This document shows positions 1 through 7,045 of a DNA stretch of 12,793 nucleotides, in pieces (within the stretch, counting starts at the first letter, position 1; each line of letters starts with the position of its first letter). Both the position numbers and the translations under genes were made by a program. Source of the stretch: Deltaproteobacteria bacterium (lineage in GTDB: Bacteria; Desulfobacterota; Syntrophia; Syntrophales; UBA2210). The stretch lies in NCBI GenBank assembly GCA_016935935.1, contig JAFGPZ010000124.1, positions 1-12,793 on the forward strand. Direction: 5' to 3'. The notes beneath the pieces were generated by a model that saw nothing but the letters and a program-made list of their open reading frames with translations, made no database searches and was not told where the DNA came from.

Positions 1-438
1 AAGACGGCGGCTTTGTCCCTTGCGCTCCTCTACTCCGCCGGCATATGGGCCAGCCCCCTCGGCGGCTACCTCTCGGACCGTCTGGGGAGCGTAAGAGTGG
101 TTGTAACCACCTGCTTCCTCGCGGGACCGGTTATCATTCTTTTTGCACTGATGCCTTACGGGTTTTTTCTTGCCCTTTTTCTTCTCATCCTGGGAACAAT
201 TGTTTTTGTCAGAGCGCCAGCGTCGGTTGATTACATTGTTGTCACAGCGCCCGAGAAAAAACGTTCCACAGTCCTGGGACTTTACCACTTCAGTGGACAG
301 GAAAGTGGTGGTCTATTGACACCTGTCATGGGTTATCTGATCGGTAAATTAGGTTTTTTCTCAAGTTTCGCCATCGCGGGAATCTTTCTGTTAGCGGGTA
401 CCTTTATCTGCTACCTTTTATTGTTGCGTATTCGATAA
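1..438 (+). CDS. MFS transporter, 5'-truncated (C-terminal part)
   Basis: The reading frame is open from base 1 (K-T-A-A-L...) to a TAA at 436-438, so the window holds about the last 145 residues of a longer protein. The piece is very hydrophobic, with about five likely membrane segments. Near its start is GGYLSDRLGS, which matches the major facilitator loop motif (G-x-x-x-D-R-x-G) found between TM2-3 and again, more weakly, between TM8-9; given the short length left, the 8-9 copy is more likely. Later, a basic cytoplasmic stretch (PEKKRST) precedes GLYHFSGQESGGLLTPVMG, typical of an MFS TM10-11 region. The substrate cannot be told. It is the only firm plus-strand gene and converges on the DUF3047 gene, with only 23 bases between the stops and no clear hairpin terminator. 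Confidence 0.85.
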   Translation, partial: KTAALSLALLYSAGIWASPLGGYLSDRLGSVRVVVTTCFLAGPVIILFALMPYGFFLALFLLILGTIVFVRAPASVDYIVVTAPEKKRSTVLGLYHFSGQESGGLLTPVMGYLIGKLGFFSSFAIAGIFLLAGTFICYLLLLRIR

Positions 439-461
439 GGATTAGACCATCAGATATAACC

Positions 462-1175
462 CTATTGCCTGCTGAAAAATATATCGTAGACGTAGCTTTC
501 CGCTTCGCTTTCCGTGTGCTGTGAATTGATGTATATCGATATCCCCTCTATTTTCCTCAATCTGCCGTCATCGATATCGGAAAAAAGTTTCTTGTAGTCC
601 TCGCCTACGTTTCTTTTTTCACAATGCCATTCGTTAGGATCATCGCTCTTGTCCCTCAGAACAATATATCTTACTTTGTCTGCGAGGATCTGCTGGCTCT
701 TAGTAACGGTATCCCTGGGGGCTTCATTATCCCAGATGTAGCCGATAACTGGCGTGTTAAGCTTCGCGGGCCATCCCGTGGCTTCAAAGGCAACATAGAT
801 CTGAATTGCCTGGTCATCCCTGTTTTTGTCTCTTACATCTCCTCCAAGGGGAAGTTTAACTGCCTTCCATTTCCAGTTCAGGAAGGGATGTTTCGCCGGA
901 TCGATCTTTAATTCTTTCCTTATACCGAAGGACGATGATTTGTCGCTTTTTAGATGGAGCGCGAATCTGTCTCCCTCTTTTTCCAGCTTCAGATAGGGGA
1001 TCCCTTTGTTCTCTTCTAATTTCCAGCCTTCGGGGGCCCCCGATTTCATTGTGTCCGTTTTAAATCCCGCGACAGAAATTATTTCCAGATCCTCCGCGCA
1101 GGAAAGTCCCCATATCCCCAAAAGGATACCAAGGATCAAACTCAAAGAAAAAAACACCCTTATATTGTTTCTCAT
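462..1175 (-). CDS. DUF3047 family exported protein
   Basis: A 237-residue protein with an N-terminal signal peptide: basic start (MRNNIR), hydrophobic core at residues 7-25, probable cleavage after SCA (25-27). The Cys at 26 lacks a good lipobox, so a lipoprotein is less likely. The mature part has features I associate with DUF3047: FLNWKWKAVKLP (98-109), DDQAIQIYVAF (120-130), IGYIWDN (144-150), YIVLR (170-174) and a C-terminal YVYDIFF. It is probably periplasmic and beta-rich; no biochemical role is established for the family as far as I know. Its ATG overlaps the pyrE stop as ATGA, and a GGAGG lies about 9 bases upstream of the ATG inside pyrE, so the two are translationally linked. A shared function with pyrE is not implied. 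Confidence 0.85.
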   Translation of the reverse strand: MRNNIRVFFSLSLILGILLGIWGLSCAEDLEIISVAGFKTDTMKSGAPEGWKLEENKGIPYLKLEKEGDRFALHLKSDKSSSFGIRKELKIDPAKHPFLNWKWKAVKLPLGGDVRDKNRDDQAIQIYVAFEATGWPAKLNTPVIGYIWDNEAPRDTVTKSQQILADKVRYIVLRDKSDDPNEWHCEKRNVGEDYKKLFSDIDDGRLRKIEGISIYINSQHTESEAESYVYDIFFSRQ

Positions 1176-1750
1176 TTTATGTATCCTCCATGAATCTTCA
1201 TTATGTCCGTCCGGGTAAAGATGGGATCTATTCTGTCTATGTGCTTTTCGATATTTTCCCTTCCACCCTCTTCTCGATCCACGAGCACAATAACACGATC
1301 CACATCGAGACCGATTTCACAGGCCCTTTCTATCGCCGTTATTGTTGAACCCCCGGTTGTAATGACATCGTCAAGTATCGCCACCTTCTCACCAGGTATC
1401 ACATTGCCCTCTACGGCACTTTTCGTGCCATGAACCTTTACGTCTTTTCTTACGATAAATGCCTTTACCGCCCTGCCTTTCTGAAAGGAAATGAGAGATG
1501 TAGCATAGGCCAGCGGATCCGCGCCAAGGGTAAGCCCGCCGATGGCGGTGATTTCGGAATCTTTTATCATATCGAAAATTATATTGCCGATCAGATTCAT
1601 CCCTTCAGGATCGAGCATGGTAGGCTTGCAGTTAAAATAAAAATTGCTCTTCCTGCCCGATACCAGGGTGAAGGGCGGATCATCACTGTACTTGAATGAT
1701 TTTTCAAGAATGATTTCGGCAAGCCTCGTCTTCATTTTGGAAATTTCCAT
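1172..1750 (-). CDS. pyrE: Orotate phosphoribosyltransferase
   Basis: A 192-residue, full-length cytoplasmic enzyme of pyrimidine synthesis that converts orotate and PRPP to orotidine 5'-phosphate. The PRPP-binding signature is intact at residues 124-136 (AILDDVITTGGST), with the paired acidic residues D127-D128. The flexible catalytic loop RKDVKVHGT is at 101-109, with the expected basic residues and His. SGRKSNFYFNCK (31-42) and GGLTLGADPLAYA (71-83) also fit the family. The ATG at 1750 is supported by GGAGGGG about 10 bases upstream; the next Met (residue 6) is badly spaced from it. A sigma70-like promoter lies at 1865-1836. The gene overlaps the following DUF3047 gene by 4 bases. No other pyrimidine gene is in the window. 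Confidence 0.95.
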   Translation of the reverse strand: MEISKMKTRLAEIILEKSFKYSDDPPFTLVSGRKSNFYFNCKPTMLDPEGMNLIGNIIFDMIKDSEITAIGGLTLGADPLAYATSLISFQKGRAVKAFIVRKDVKVHGTKSAVEGNVIPGEKVAILDDVITTGGSTITAIERACEIGLDVDRVIVLVDREEGGRENIEKHIDRIDPIFTRTDIMKIHGGYIK

Positions 1751-1835
1751 ATCAGTATTTCCCCTCCATTACCAATAAATGCTTCTTTTTAAAATCAGCA
1801 TCAATACCGGGCACAGTCACAGCAAAGATGAAAGG

Positions 1836-1865
1836 ATTTTACTACACATATGTACCATCGGTCAA
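1836..1865 (-). promoter_or_regulatory. Sigma70-type promoter for pyrE
   Basis: Read on the minus strand, TTGACC (1865-1860) and TAAAAT (1841-1836) are separated by 18 bases; both are close to the -35 and -10 consensus. Transcription would start near 1829 and give a leader of roughly 80 bases before the pyrE ATG. This lies in the 127-base gap after tonB, so pyrE and the DUF3047 gene can be transcribed independently of the uptake module. Assigned from sequence match only. Confidence 0.55.
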
Positions 1866-1877
1866 TGCGTCTCTTCC

Positions 1878-2624
1878 TTACCTGATCTCAAATCTTATTG
1901 GAACCTCAACCCACATGGAAATGGGGTTATCTCCGTAATATCCAGGCTTAAACCTCCATTCTCTAACAGTTTTTACGGCGGCATCATCAAGTATGGAATA
2001 GCCGGAAGTTTTTTTAATGCTCAGACCGCCCACAGTACCATCTTCCAGAATCTCGACGGATAGTGTCACCAGCCCTTCGTATCCTCTCCTGCGGGCAATG
2101 GATGGATAAGAGGGCGGCGGGTTCTCGCTGTATCTTGGCATTGCCGGCGATGTATTTCTTATTTCCCCTCCCGGCTCTGACACGACGGGTGTTTCTTCCT
2201 TTTTTTCGACAGCATCTTCGGTCTGTTCAGACTCCCCTCTCACCTCCATCTTCACGGTTTTTTTAGATTCCTGAAGCTCGACAACTGGTGCGGAAGTCGA
2301 CTTTCTATCCCCCGTTGTGTCGACAGGCCGCTTGTATGCGGCTTTCTTCTTGACTGGCTGTACGCTTTTTTTCACTGGAAAATTGTTCTTTTTCAGATCG
2401 TTTTCCTTGATTATAACCCTCTCCTCTTCCCTGTGCGCTGAGGGTTGCGACTTTTCGGGTTCCCTGTATGTGGAAACGAGAGATATCACAAGATTTCTTT
2501 TTATATTTTCCTTATGAAGAGGAAGTATAGACCGCTCGTGAGTCGCTATAAGAGACGCTCCAGCGTGTACCGCAATTGCAATAAACGCCGCGATAAGGAG
2601 ATCTTTTCTGAAGGTCATTCCCAT
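1878..2624 (-). CDS. tonB: TonB family energy-transducing protein
   Basis: A 248-residue periplasm-spanning protein anchored in the inner membrane. A single N-terminal membrane segment lies at about 9-26 and carries His20, as in the transmembrane segment of classical TonB. Residues 50-170 form a long, charged, Lys/Glu/Pro-rich linker that would span the periplasm. The TonB C-terminal domain occupies about 170-248: YPSIARRRGYEG (173-184), then SGYSILDDAAVKTV and EWRFKPG (222-228). It would pass proton-motive energy from ExbB/ExbD to an outer-membrane receptor. The ATG at 2624 overlaps the exbD end by 10 bases and has GGAG 5 bases upstream, which favours Met1 over Met3. It is the last gene of the uptake module. 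Its receptor is not in the window. Confidence 0.9.
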   Translation of the reverse strand: MGMTFRKDLLIAAFIAIAVHAGASLIATHERSILPLHKENIKRNLVISLVSTYREPEKSQPSAHREEERVIIKENDLKKNNFPVKKSVQPVKKKAAYKRPVDTTGDRKSTSAPVVELQESKKTVKMEVRGESEQTEDAVEKKEETPVVSEPGGEIRNTSPAMPRYSENPPPSYPSIARRRGYEGLVTLSVEILEDGTVGGLSIKKTSGYSILDDAAVKTVREWRFKPGYYGDNPISMWVEVPIRFEIR

Positions 2625-3016
2625 TTCGTCTCCAGCGAAACACCGGAAATTCCGGCTTTTCTTACAACATCCAGAACGGAAATAATGTTCTCATAGGAGG
2701 ATCCGCTGTCTCCCGAAATCATTATTCTGATATCTGGTGAGCCCTGGCGCAGTTTCGTTAAACGGGTAAGGAGAACCGGAATGCTCGCCTCCTCCCCGTT
2801 TAAAAATATTATGCCACCCCTATTCACCGTAATCTCTGAAAATTCGCTCTTATCCACCCGCGCCGTACCCGCGCCGGGGAGATCAACGGGTATTCCTTTG
2901 TGGATCGTCATGGACATTGCAAAGAAGATAAATGTTACGAGGAGGAGAAAAACTACATCGATCAGTGGAATCATCTCTATTCTGGCCTTACTGCTGTATT
3001 TCCTGGTAATCTTCAT
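2615..3016 (-). CDS. exbD: ExbD/TolR family biopolymer transport protein
   Basis: A 133-residue protein with a short cytoplasmic N-terminus, one membrane segment at about 15-36 and a periplasmic domain. The segment carries the family hallmark PLIDVVFLLLVTFIFF, with Asp20 corresponding to the single transmembrane Asp that takes part in proton transfer in ExbD/TolR. The periplasmic part shows LNGEEAS and the DIRIMISGD strand typical of the family. It overlaps exbB by 4 bases and tonB by 10, so all three should be made together as one motor complex. TolR is the alternative, but the tonB gene immediately downstream and the lack of tolA/tolB/pal favour ExbD. Confidence 0.92.
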   Translation of the reverse strand: MKITRKYSSKARIEMIPLIDVVFLLLVTFIFFAMSMTIHKGIPVDLPGAGTARVDKSEFSEITVNRGGIIFLNGEEASIPVLLTRLTKLRQGSPDIRIMISGDSGSSYENIISVLDVVRKAGISGVSLETKWE

Positions 3017-3615
3017 TTTTTAATCTTCTCAAATACAATCTCAAGATTTGTACCGTATTTTTCCATCTCCGACGCTGCTTTCTCTATCTTAGACAGAAAA
3101 TAGTTGTAGGGAATAAGACTGCATATGGCAATTATGAGACCGAAGGCCGTCGTAATGAGAGCTTGGGCGATACCAACCGTCACCATCCGGGGATTTTCCA
3201 CACCAACTGTGCCCAGCATGTTGAAGGAGGAGATGATACCTATAACCGTTCCCAGTATCCCCAGGAGGGGCGAGAGGGTGATCATCGTGTCGAGGATGGG
3301 CAGATATCGCCTCATCCTGGCGATTTCCTGATCCGCACTCATCTGCATTGCGTCTCGAAAAGAAAAATCGCGATGAACAGCGCCGCAGACCATGACCCGC
3401 ATTACATAATCACTTACGCCATCCGCAATTTTTCTCGCATCATCCAGCCTTCCCTTTTCCATCAGGCTCATAAAGTCGTCCAGCCGCTCTCTGTCCCTTC
3501 CTCTTTTTACTCTGATCCAGAATATGAAACGTTCGATGATAATAGTTAGCGAAACGATGGAGCAGAAAAGGAGGGGGTACATGACCGGCCCGCCATGATA
3601 AAAGTAATCGAGCAT
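3013..3615 (-). CDS. exbB: ExbB (MotA/TolQ/ExbB proton channel family)
   Basis: A 200-residue inner-membrane protein with three membrane segments, at about 12-34, 107-131 and 149-172, and a large cytoplasmic loop between the first two, as in ExbB/TolQ. The core signature SPLLGILGTVIGIISSF (115-131) and the IAQALITTAFGL stretch (149-160), with the conserved Thr pair in the last helix, are intact. Together with ExbD it forms the proton-driven motor that energises TonB. It starts 18 bases after the binding-protein gene ends, with an AAGGA ribosome site about 10 bases upstream, and overlaps exbD by 4 bases. ExbB is preferred over TolQ because of the tonB and binding-protein neighbours. Confidence 0.92.
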   Translation of the reverse strand: MLDYFYHGGPVMYPLLFCSIVSLTIIIERFIFWIRVKRGRDRERLDDFMSLMEKGRLDDARKIADGVSDYVMRVMVCGAVHRDFSFRDAMQMSADQEIARMRRYLPILDTMITLSPLLGILGTVIGIISSFNMLGTVGVENPRMVTVGIAQALITTAFGLIIAICSLIPYNYFLSKIEKAASEMEKYGTNLEIVFEKIKK

Positions 3616-3633
3616 ATTTTAGCAATCCTTCCG

Positions 3634-4539
3634 TTATTTTAATACATCGATCATTTCGGGATGAAAGACTCTGACCAGTTCCTCCAGACCCTCCACGATT
3701 CTCGGTGAAAAATGGTCTGTCAGATCACTATCGATGATGTGAACCCTGCCGCTTCTTACCGCCGGAATATCCTTCCACAGATTCCATCTGTCCCTCTCCC
3801 TGATAAATTCTCCCCCCCTCCTCATGGACGATATTACGATAATTTCCGGCCTTTTAATGATGACTTTTTCCATGGATACGCGGGGGTATTCAATCTCAAC
3901 GTCTTCAAGAATATTTATTCCACCGGCAAGTGTTATCAATCTGTTATGGATCGTATCCCTGCCGACTGAAACTATGGGGTCAATGCCTATCTGAAACAAG
4001 ACCTTCGGCTTTTTCGTGCCTGTCATTGAACTAATTTTGTCGACCTTCTGCAGCAGACTTTCAACAAGATTTTTTGCCACGTCCTCCCTTCCCGTGATTC
4101 TTCCTATGTTCACTATCATTCTGAATATATCGTCAAAGTCTTTAGGATAAGTCACATAGACCGGGATGCCCATTTCTTCCAGCTTGAGAATGGTTTTCTT
4201 TCTGTTCCCGTTGGCAGTGGCAATTACAAGATCGGGACTCAGCGCGACAATATTTTCGATGGAAAGATTGACAAAACTTCCAACCTTGGGTTTCTTAGCG
4301 GCGGCCTCCGGATAATTACTGAAGAGGGTAACGCCGACAACCTCATTTTCCAGGCCAAGAGCGAAAAGTGTTTCTGTTATGTCGGGCGCAAGCGACACAA
4401 TTCTTCCCGGGTTTTCCTCTATGGTGACACTCCGTCCAATTTCATCGGTGTAATTAGCGCCAAAGATGACCGATGGTATCATCATGATAGCCAACGCAAA
4501 AAAAGTGAGTATTTTTTTCCATTCTTTCAGATTAGTCAT
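3634..4539 (-). CDS. Periplasmic chelate-binding protein, BtuF-like (ABC importer)
   Basis: A 301-residue exported protein of the Peripla_BP_2 (BtuF/FhuD/FepB) fold. A signal peptide covers about 1-28 (hydrophobic core 9-26, likely cleavage after FGA). The mature N-terminus shows YTDEIGRSVTI and RIVSLAPDITETLFALG (46-62), a classic start of this family, followed by VGSFVNLSIENIVALSPDLVIA (86-107) and, in the second lobe, KVIIKRPEIIVI (225-236). Members deliver cobalamin, haem or ferric siderophores to an ABC permease. Placement between cobS and exbB/exbD/tonB suggests a corrinoid ligand, but residues alone do not fix it and no permease or ATPase gene follows. The nearest strong Shine-Dalgarno (AGGAGG, 4563-4558) is about 18 bases from this ATG, unusually far; no better start is present. 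Confidence 0.88.
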   Translation of the reverse strand: MTNLKEWKKILTFFALAIMMIPSVIFGANYTDEIGRSVTIEENPGRIVSLAPDITETLFALGLENEVVGVTLFSNYPEAAAKKPKVGSFVNLSIENIVALSPDLVIATANGNRKKTILKLEEMGIPVYVTYPKDFDDIFRMIVNIGRITGREDVAKNLVESLLQKVDKISSMTGTKKPKVLFQIGIDPIVSVGRDTIHNRLITLAGGINILEDVEIEYPRVSMEKVIIKRPEIIVISSMRRGGEFIRERDRWNLWKDIPAVRSGRVHIIDSDLTDHFSPRIVEGLEELVRVFHPEMIDVLK

Positions 4540-4610
4540 AACAAAAACTTAGATTATCCTCCTCAAACCACCCATGATGCTCTCGTATTAAGTCGGTTTT
4601 GCGCTATTTT

Positions 4611-4680
4611 GTCATTCCGTGCTTGACACGGAATCCAGTAATATCAATTAGTTCTAGATTCCTGCTTTCGCAGGAATGAC
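4611..4680. repeat. Palindromic dispersed-repeat doublet (GTCATTCC type)
   Basis: A 70-base unit made of two hairpins inside an outer inverted repeat. Hairpin 1 is ATTCCGTG (4614-4621) with CACGGAAT (4627-4634) around a 5-base loop. Hairpin 2 is ATTCCTGC (4658-4665) with GCAGGAAT (4670-4677) around a 4-base loop. The ends GTCATTCC (4611-4618) and GGAATGAC (4673-4680) are exact inverse complements. Units beginning GTCATTCC and ending GGAATGAC are known as dispersed intergenic repeats in many bacteria. It sits between cobS and the BtuF-like gene and could weaken or stop read-through, but neither hairpin is followed by a T-run in the transcribed direction. Confidence 0.75.
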
Positions 4681-4708
4681 GCTGTTTTTTACTTTTTACG
4701 ACGCCATC

Positions 4709-5449
4709 CTAATTGAAGAGTCCGCATATCAATAATAGACACAGAACTTCGTTCAATTCGCAGGATGCGCCCATGATATCCCCTGTCACCCCTCCGATGC
4801 GCCTTTTGAAAAAGAACCCGATGAAAAGCGTCGCGGCTGCCGTAAGAAGCATTACCGCCAACCCCCTTAGTTGAAGGAAACCTATCAATATCGCCGCTGT
4901 TATAAGTGTAGAGACAAGGTATTCTTTTCTCTCCGCAAATTGAATAAACACAAGGGCCGTCCCGCTTCCCGATCTGGCATAGTTGAAGAAGGACGCCAGT
5001 TGTACCGTCGACCATCTCCCCAGAACGGGCATTATAATAATGGCCTTGATCTTCACATTTTCAGGCACGCCAATGAGGGCAAAAACCTTTAACAACAATA
5101 AAAGCGTCAGTCCGGCCACCGCAAATGAACCTATTCGGCTGTCCCTCATGATGGCGAGAGTCCTTTCTTTGTCTTTTCCACCTGCCAGACCATCGATCGT
5201 ATCGGCAAAACCATCCAGATGGAGAGCACCTGTAACGATTACGAGCGTTGCAATTACCAGCACATCTGCAACAGGGAAGGGAAGGACAAAGACCAGAAGA
5301 AACCTCACGCCTGCCAGTATCAGGCCGATAACAAGGCCGACGAGGGGGAACCAGGCCATGGAGCTGCCCAGTTGTTCTTCCGATATTACATGATTTTTCG
5401 AGATCCTTATGATGGTGAGAAACTGAAGCGCCGTAACAAATCCCTTCAT
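4709..5449 (-). CDS. cobS: Adenosylcobinamide-GDP ribazoletransferase (cobalamin synthase)
   Basis: A 246-residue polytopic inner-membrane enzyme that joins adenosylcobinamide-GDP to alpha-ribazole (or its 5'-phosphate), the last assembly step of the cobalamin nucleotide loop. The length is normal for the family. Signature motifs are intact: GALHLDGFADTIDGLAGG (74-91) with the acidic metal-binding residues, MRDSRIGSFA (101-110), and GGVTGDIMGASCELNE (219-234) at the C-terminus. Hydrophobic segments at about 33-56, 60-76, 110-127, 176-192 and 197-214 fit a membrane protein. It overlaps cobT by 4 bases (ATGA), and both substrates come from the two genes just upstream, cobU and cobT. After its stop there are 169 bases, including a palindromic repeat, before the next gene. 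Confidence 0.95.
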   Translation of the reverse strand: MKGFVTALQFLTIIRISKNHVISEEQLGSSMAWFPLVGLVIGLILAGVRFLLVFVLPFPVADVLVIATLVIVTGALHLDGFADTIDGLAGGKDKERTLAIMRDSRIGSFAVAGLTLLLLLKVFALIGVPENVKIKAIIIMPVLGRWSTVQLASFFNYARSGSGTALVFIQFAERKEYLVSTLITAAILIGFLQLRGLAVMLLTAAATLFIGFFFKRRIGGVTGDIMGASCELNEVLCLLLICGLFN

Positions 5450-6507
5450 TGCTCTATATTCCTGTCCACACCTGCAGATTCAAATGTCGCCATTTCATTC
5501 ATAACATTTACGGAAGCTTCTATGAGTGAAATGGCAACCGCGGCTCCGGTTCCTTCGCCCAGCCTCATGTCGAGATTCATAATGGGTTCCCTGGCCAATC
5601 GTTCGAACATCTTTTTGTGCCCTCTTTCGGCGGACAGATGAGAGTAAAAGAGATAGTCATTTATCGCCGGATTCAGCGCCACGGCAATCAGCGCGCCCGC
5701 CGTTGAGATAAAACCATCGACGACGATCGGTATATGGTGAGCGGCGCCTCCGATAATGAGACCGGCAATCCCGCCGATTTCATATCCCCCCACTTTGGCA
5801 AGGACATCGACGGGATCAGAGTGCTTCGGGCTGTTAACATCTATGGCCCTTTCTATACTGTCGATTTTGTTCCTAAGTGTCCTGTTATCTATGCCAGTCC
5901 CCATACCTGTAATTTCCTGGGGAGCGATACCTGTCATGACGGACAATATGGCGCTCGATGGAGTTGTATTGCCGATTCCCATCTCTCCGGTGCCGATTAT
6001 ATCGACTCCCTTCTCTGCATAATGGGCAGCCAGATCGATGCCTACATTTATGGATTTCAGGGCCTCGTCGCGTGACATGGCCGGCCCCCCGGTAAAGTCA
6101 CGCGTCCCGTAGCCGACCTTTCTGATAAGCAGTGCCGAACGCGGCTCAAAATCATGATCCACTCCAATGTCAACTACAATTACCTCCGCGCCGACATGGC
6201 GTGCGAGAACATTAACGGCGGCCCCGCCGGCAAGCATATTAAGAACCATCTGAACTGTCACTTCCTTAGGGTAGGCGCTAACACCCCGCGCGACAACTCC
6301 GTGATCTCCGGCAAAAGTCACTATCAATTTTCTCTTTATTGAGGGGTTCAAATCTTCCTTGATTGCCGAGTATTGCCGGGCGATTTTTTCAAGCCTGCCC
6401 AGGCTTCCAACGGGTTTAGTGAGGTTGTCCAGTTTGTCCTGCGCCCGTCTTATGCAATCTTCACTGAGCGGGTTGACACCATCTATTATCTTCCGTAAAT
6501 CCTTCAC
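5446..6507 (-). CDS. cobT: Nicotinate-nucleotide--dimethylbenzimidazole phosphoribosyltransferase
   Basis: A 353-residue cytoplasmic enzyme that activates the lower-ligand base (for example 5,6-dimethylbenzimidazole) to alpha-ribazole phosphate using nicotinate mononucleotide. Family features in order: LTKPVGSLGRLE (29-40), FAGDHGVVARGVSAYPKEVT (65-84), GGAAVNVLARHVGAEVIVVD (94-113), GTGEMGIGNTTPSSAI (172-187), SHLSAERGH (289-297) and LGEGTGAA (316-323). Glu318 in the last motif corresponds to the proposed catalytic Glu317 of the Salmonella enzyme. The length equals the family norm. It overlaps cobU upstream and cobS downstream by 4 bases each. The base actually used cannot be read from the sequence; related enzymes accept several benzimidazoles and purines. 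Confidence 0.96.
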   Translation of the reverse strand: MKDLRKIIDGVNPLSEDCIRRAQDKLDNLTKPVGSLGRLEKIARQYSAIKEDLNPSIKRKLIVTFAGDHGVVARGVSAYPKEVTVQMVLNMLAGGAAVNVLARHVGAEVIVVDIGVDHDFEPRSALLIRKVGYGTRDFTGGPAMSRDEALKSINVGIDLAAHYAEKGVDIIGTGEMGIGNTTPSSAILSVMTGIAPQEITGMGTGIDNRTLRNKIDSIERAIDVNSPKHSDPVDVLAKVGGYEIGGIAGLIIGGAAHHIPIVVDGFISTAGALIAVALNPAINDYLFYSHLSAERGHKKMFERLAREPIMNLDMRLGEGTGAAVAISLIEASVNVMNEMATFESAGVDRNIEQ

Positions 6508-7031
6508 TTTCTCTCCGGCTTTATCTTGACGGGGATACCTGAGCAGAGGAGATATACTTCATCCGCTCTTTCCGCCGCAGACTGATTAAGAAAACCAAGT
6601 TGATCGCGGTAATCTCTGGCCAGCTTATTATCGGGAACGATTCCTGAACCAACCTCATTGGACACGATCAGAATCGTTCCTTTAAATTCATCCATACTCG
6701 AAAAGAAATCATCCACAATTTCTGATATCTTTTCTTTCTGATCCGGATATTCAAAAAGAAGGTTGGACATCCAGACGGTGAAACAATCGACAAGCACCGT
6801 ATCATACTGGCCCGCCGCTGACCTCAGCGCCTTTCCAAGATGGATCGGCTCCTCAAGTGTATCCCACTTTTTTCCTCTCTGTTCCCGATGTTTTTCAATC
6901 CTTTGGCGCATCTCATCATCGAAGGCCTGGGCCGTCGCCAGAAAGAGCCTCTTCCCCTCCCGTTTCTCCGCCAGATCCTGGGCAAAATCACTCTTGCCGC
7001 TCCTGGCCCCGCCTGTCACAAAAATTACCAT
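6504..7031 (-). CDS. cobU: Adenosylcobinamide kinase / adenosylcobinamide-phosphate guanylyltransferase
   Basis: A 175-residue bifunctional cytoplasmic enzyme that phosphorylates adenosylcobinamide and transfers GMP to give adenosylcobinamide-GDP, the CobS substrate. The P-loop GGARSGKS is at 7-14. LATAQAFDDEM (31-41) is followed by RIEKHREQRGKKWDTLEEP (44-62), in which His48 matches the His that carries GMP in the family. VLVDCFTVWMSNLL and VSNEVGSGIVP complete the pattern, with the VSNEVG stretch typical of CobU/CobP. The length is normal. It begins only 14 bases after the coiled-coil gene ends, so the two may share a transcript, and it overlaps cobT by 4 bases. No promoter or B12 riboswitch fits in the gap. 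Confidence 0.95.
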   Translation of the reverse strand: MVIFVTGGARSGKSDFAQDLAEKREGKRLFLATAQAFDDEMRQRIEKHREQRGKKWDTLEEPIHLGKALRSAAGQYDTVLVDCFTVWMSNLLFEYPDQKEKISEIVDDFFSSMDEFKGTILIVSNEVGSGIVPDNKLARDYRDQLGFLNQSAAERADEVYLLCSGIPVKIKPERK

Positions 7032-7045
7032 GTTCTACACCAACC

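Noticed and set aside
439..461. Bidirectional terminator between the converging MFS and DUF3047 genes
   Set aside because: The 23-base gap and its flanks show no convincing inverted repeat.
7032..7045. A cobalamin riboswitch ahead of the cob genes
   Set aside because: Only 14 bases separate the coiled-coil gene and cobU. The other gaps in the cluster (4540-4708 and 8108-8220) show no B12-box-like core, and the first is largely occupied by a palindromic repeat.
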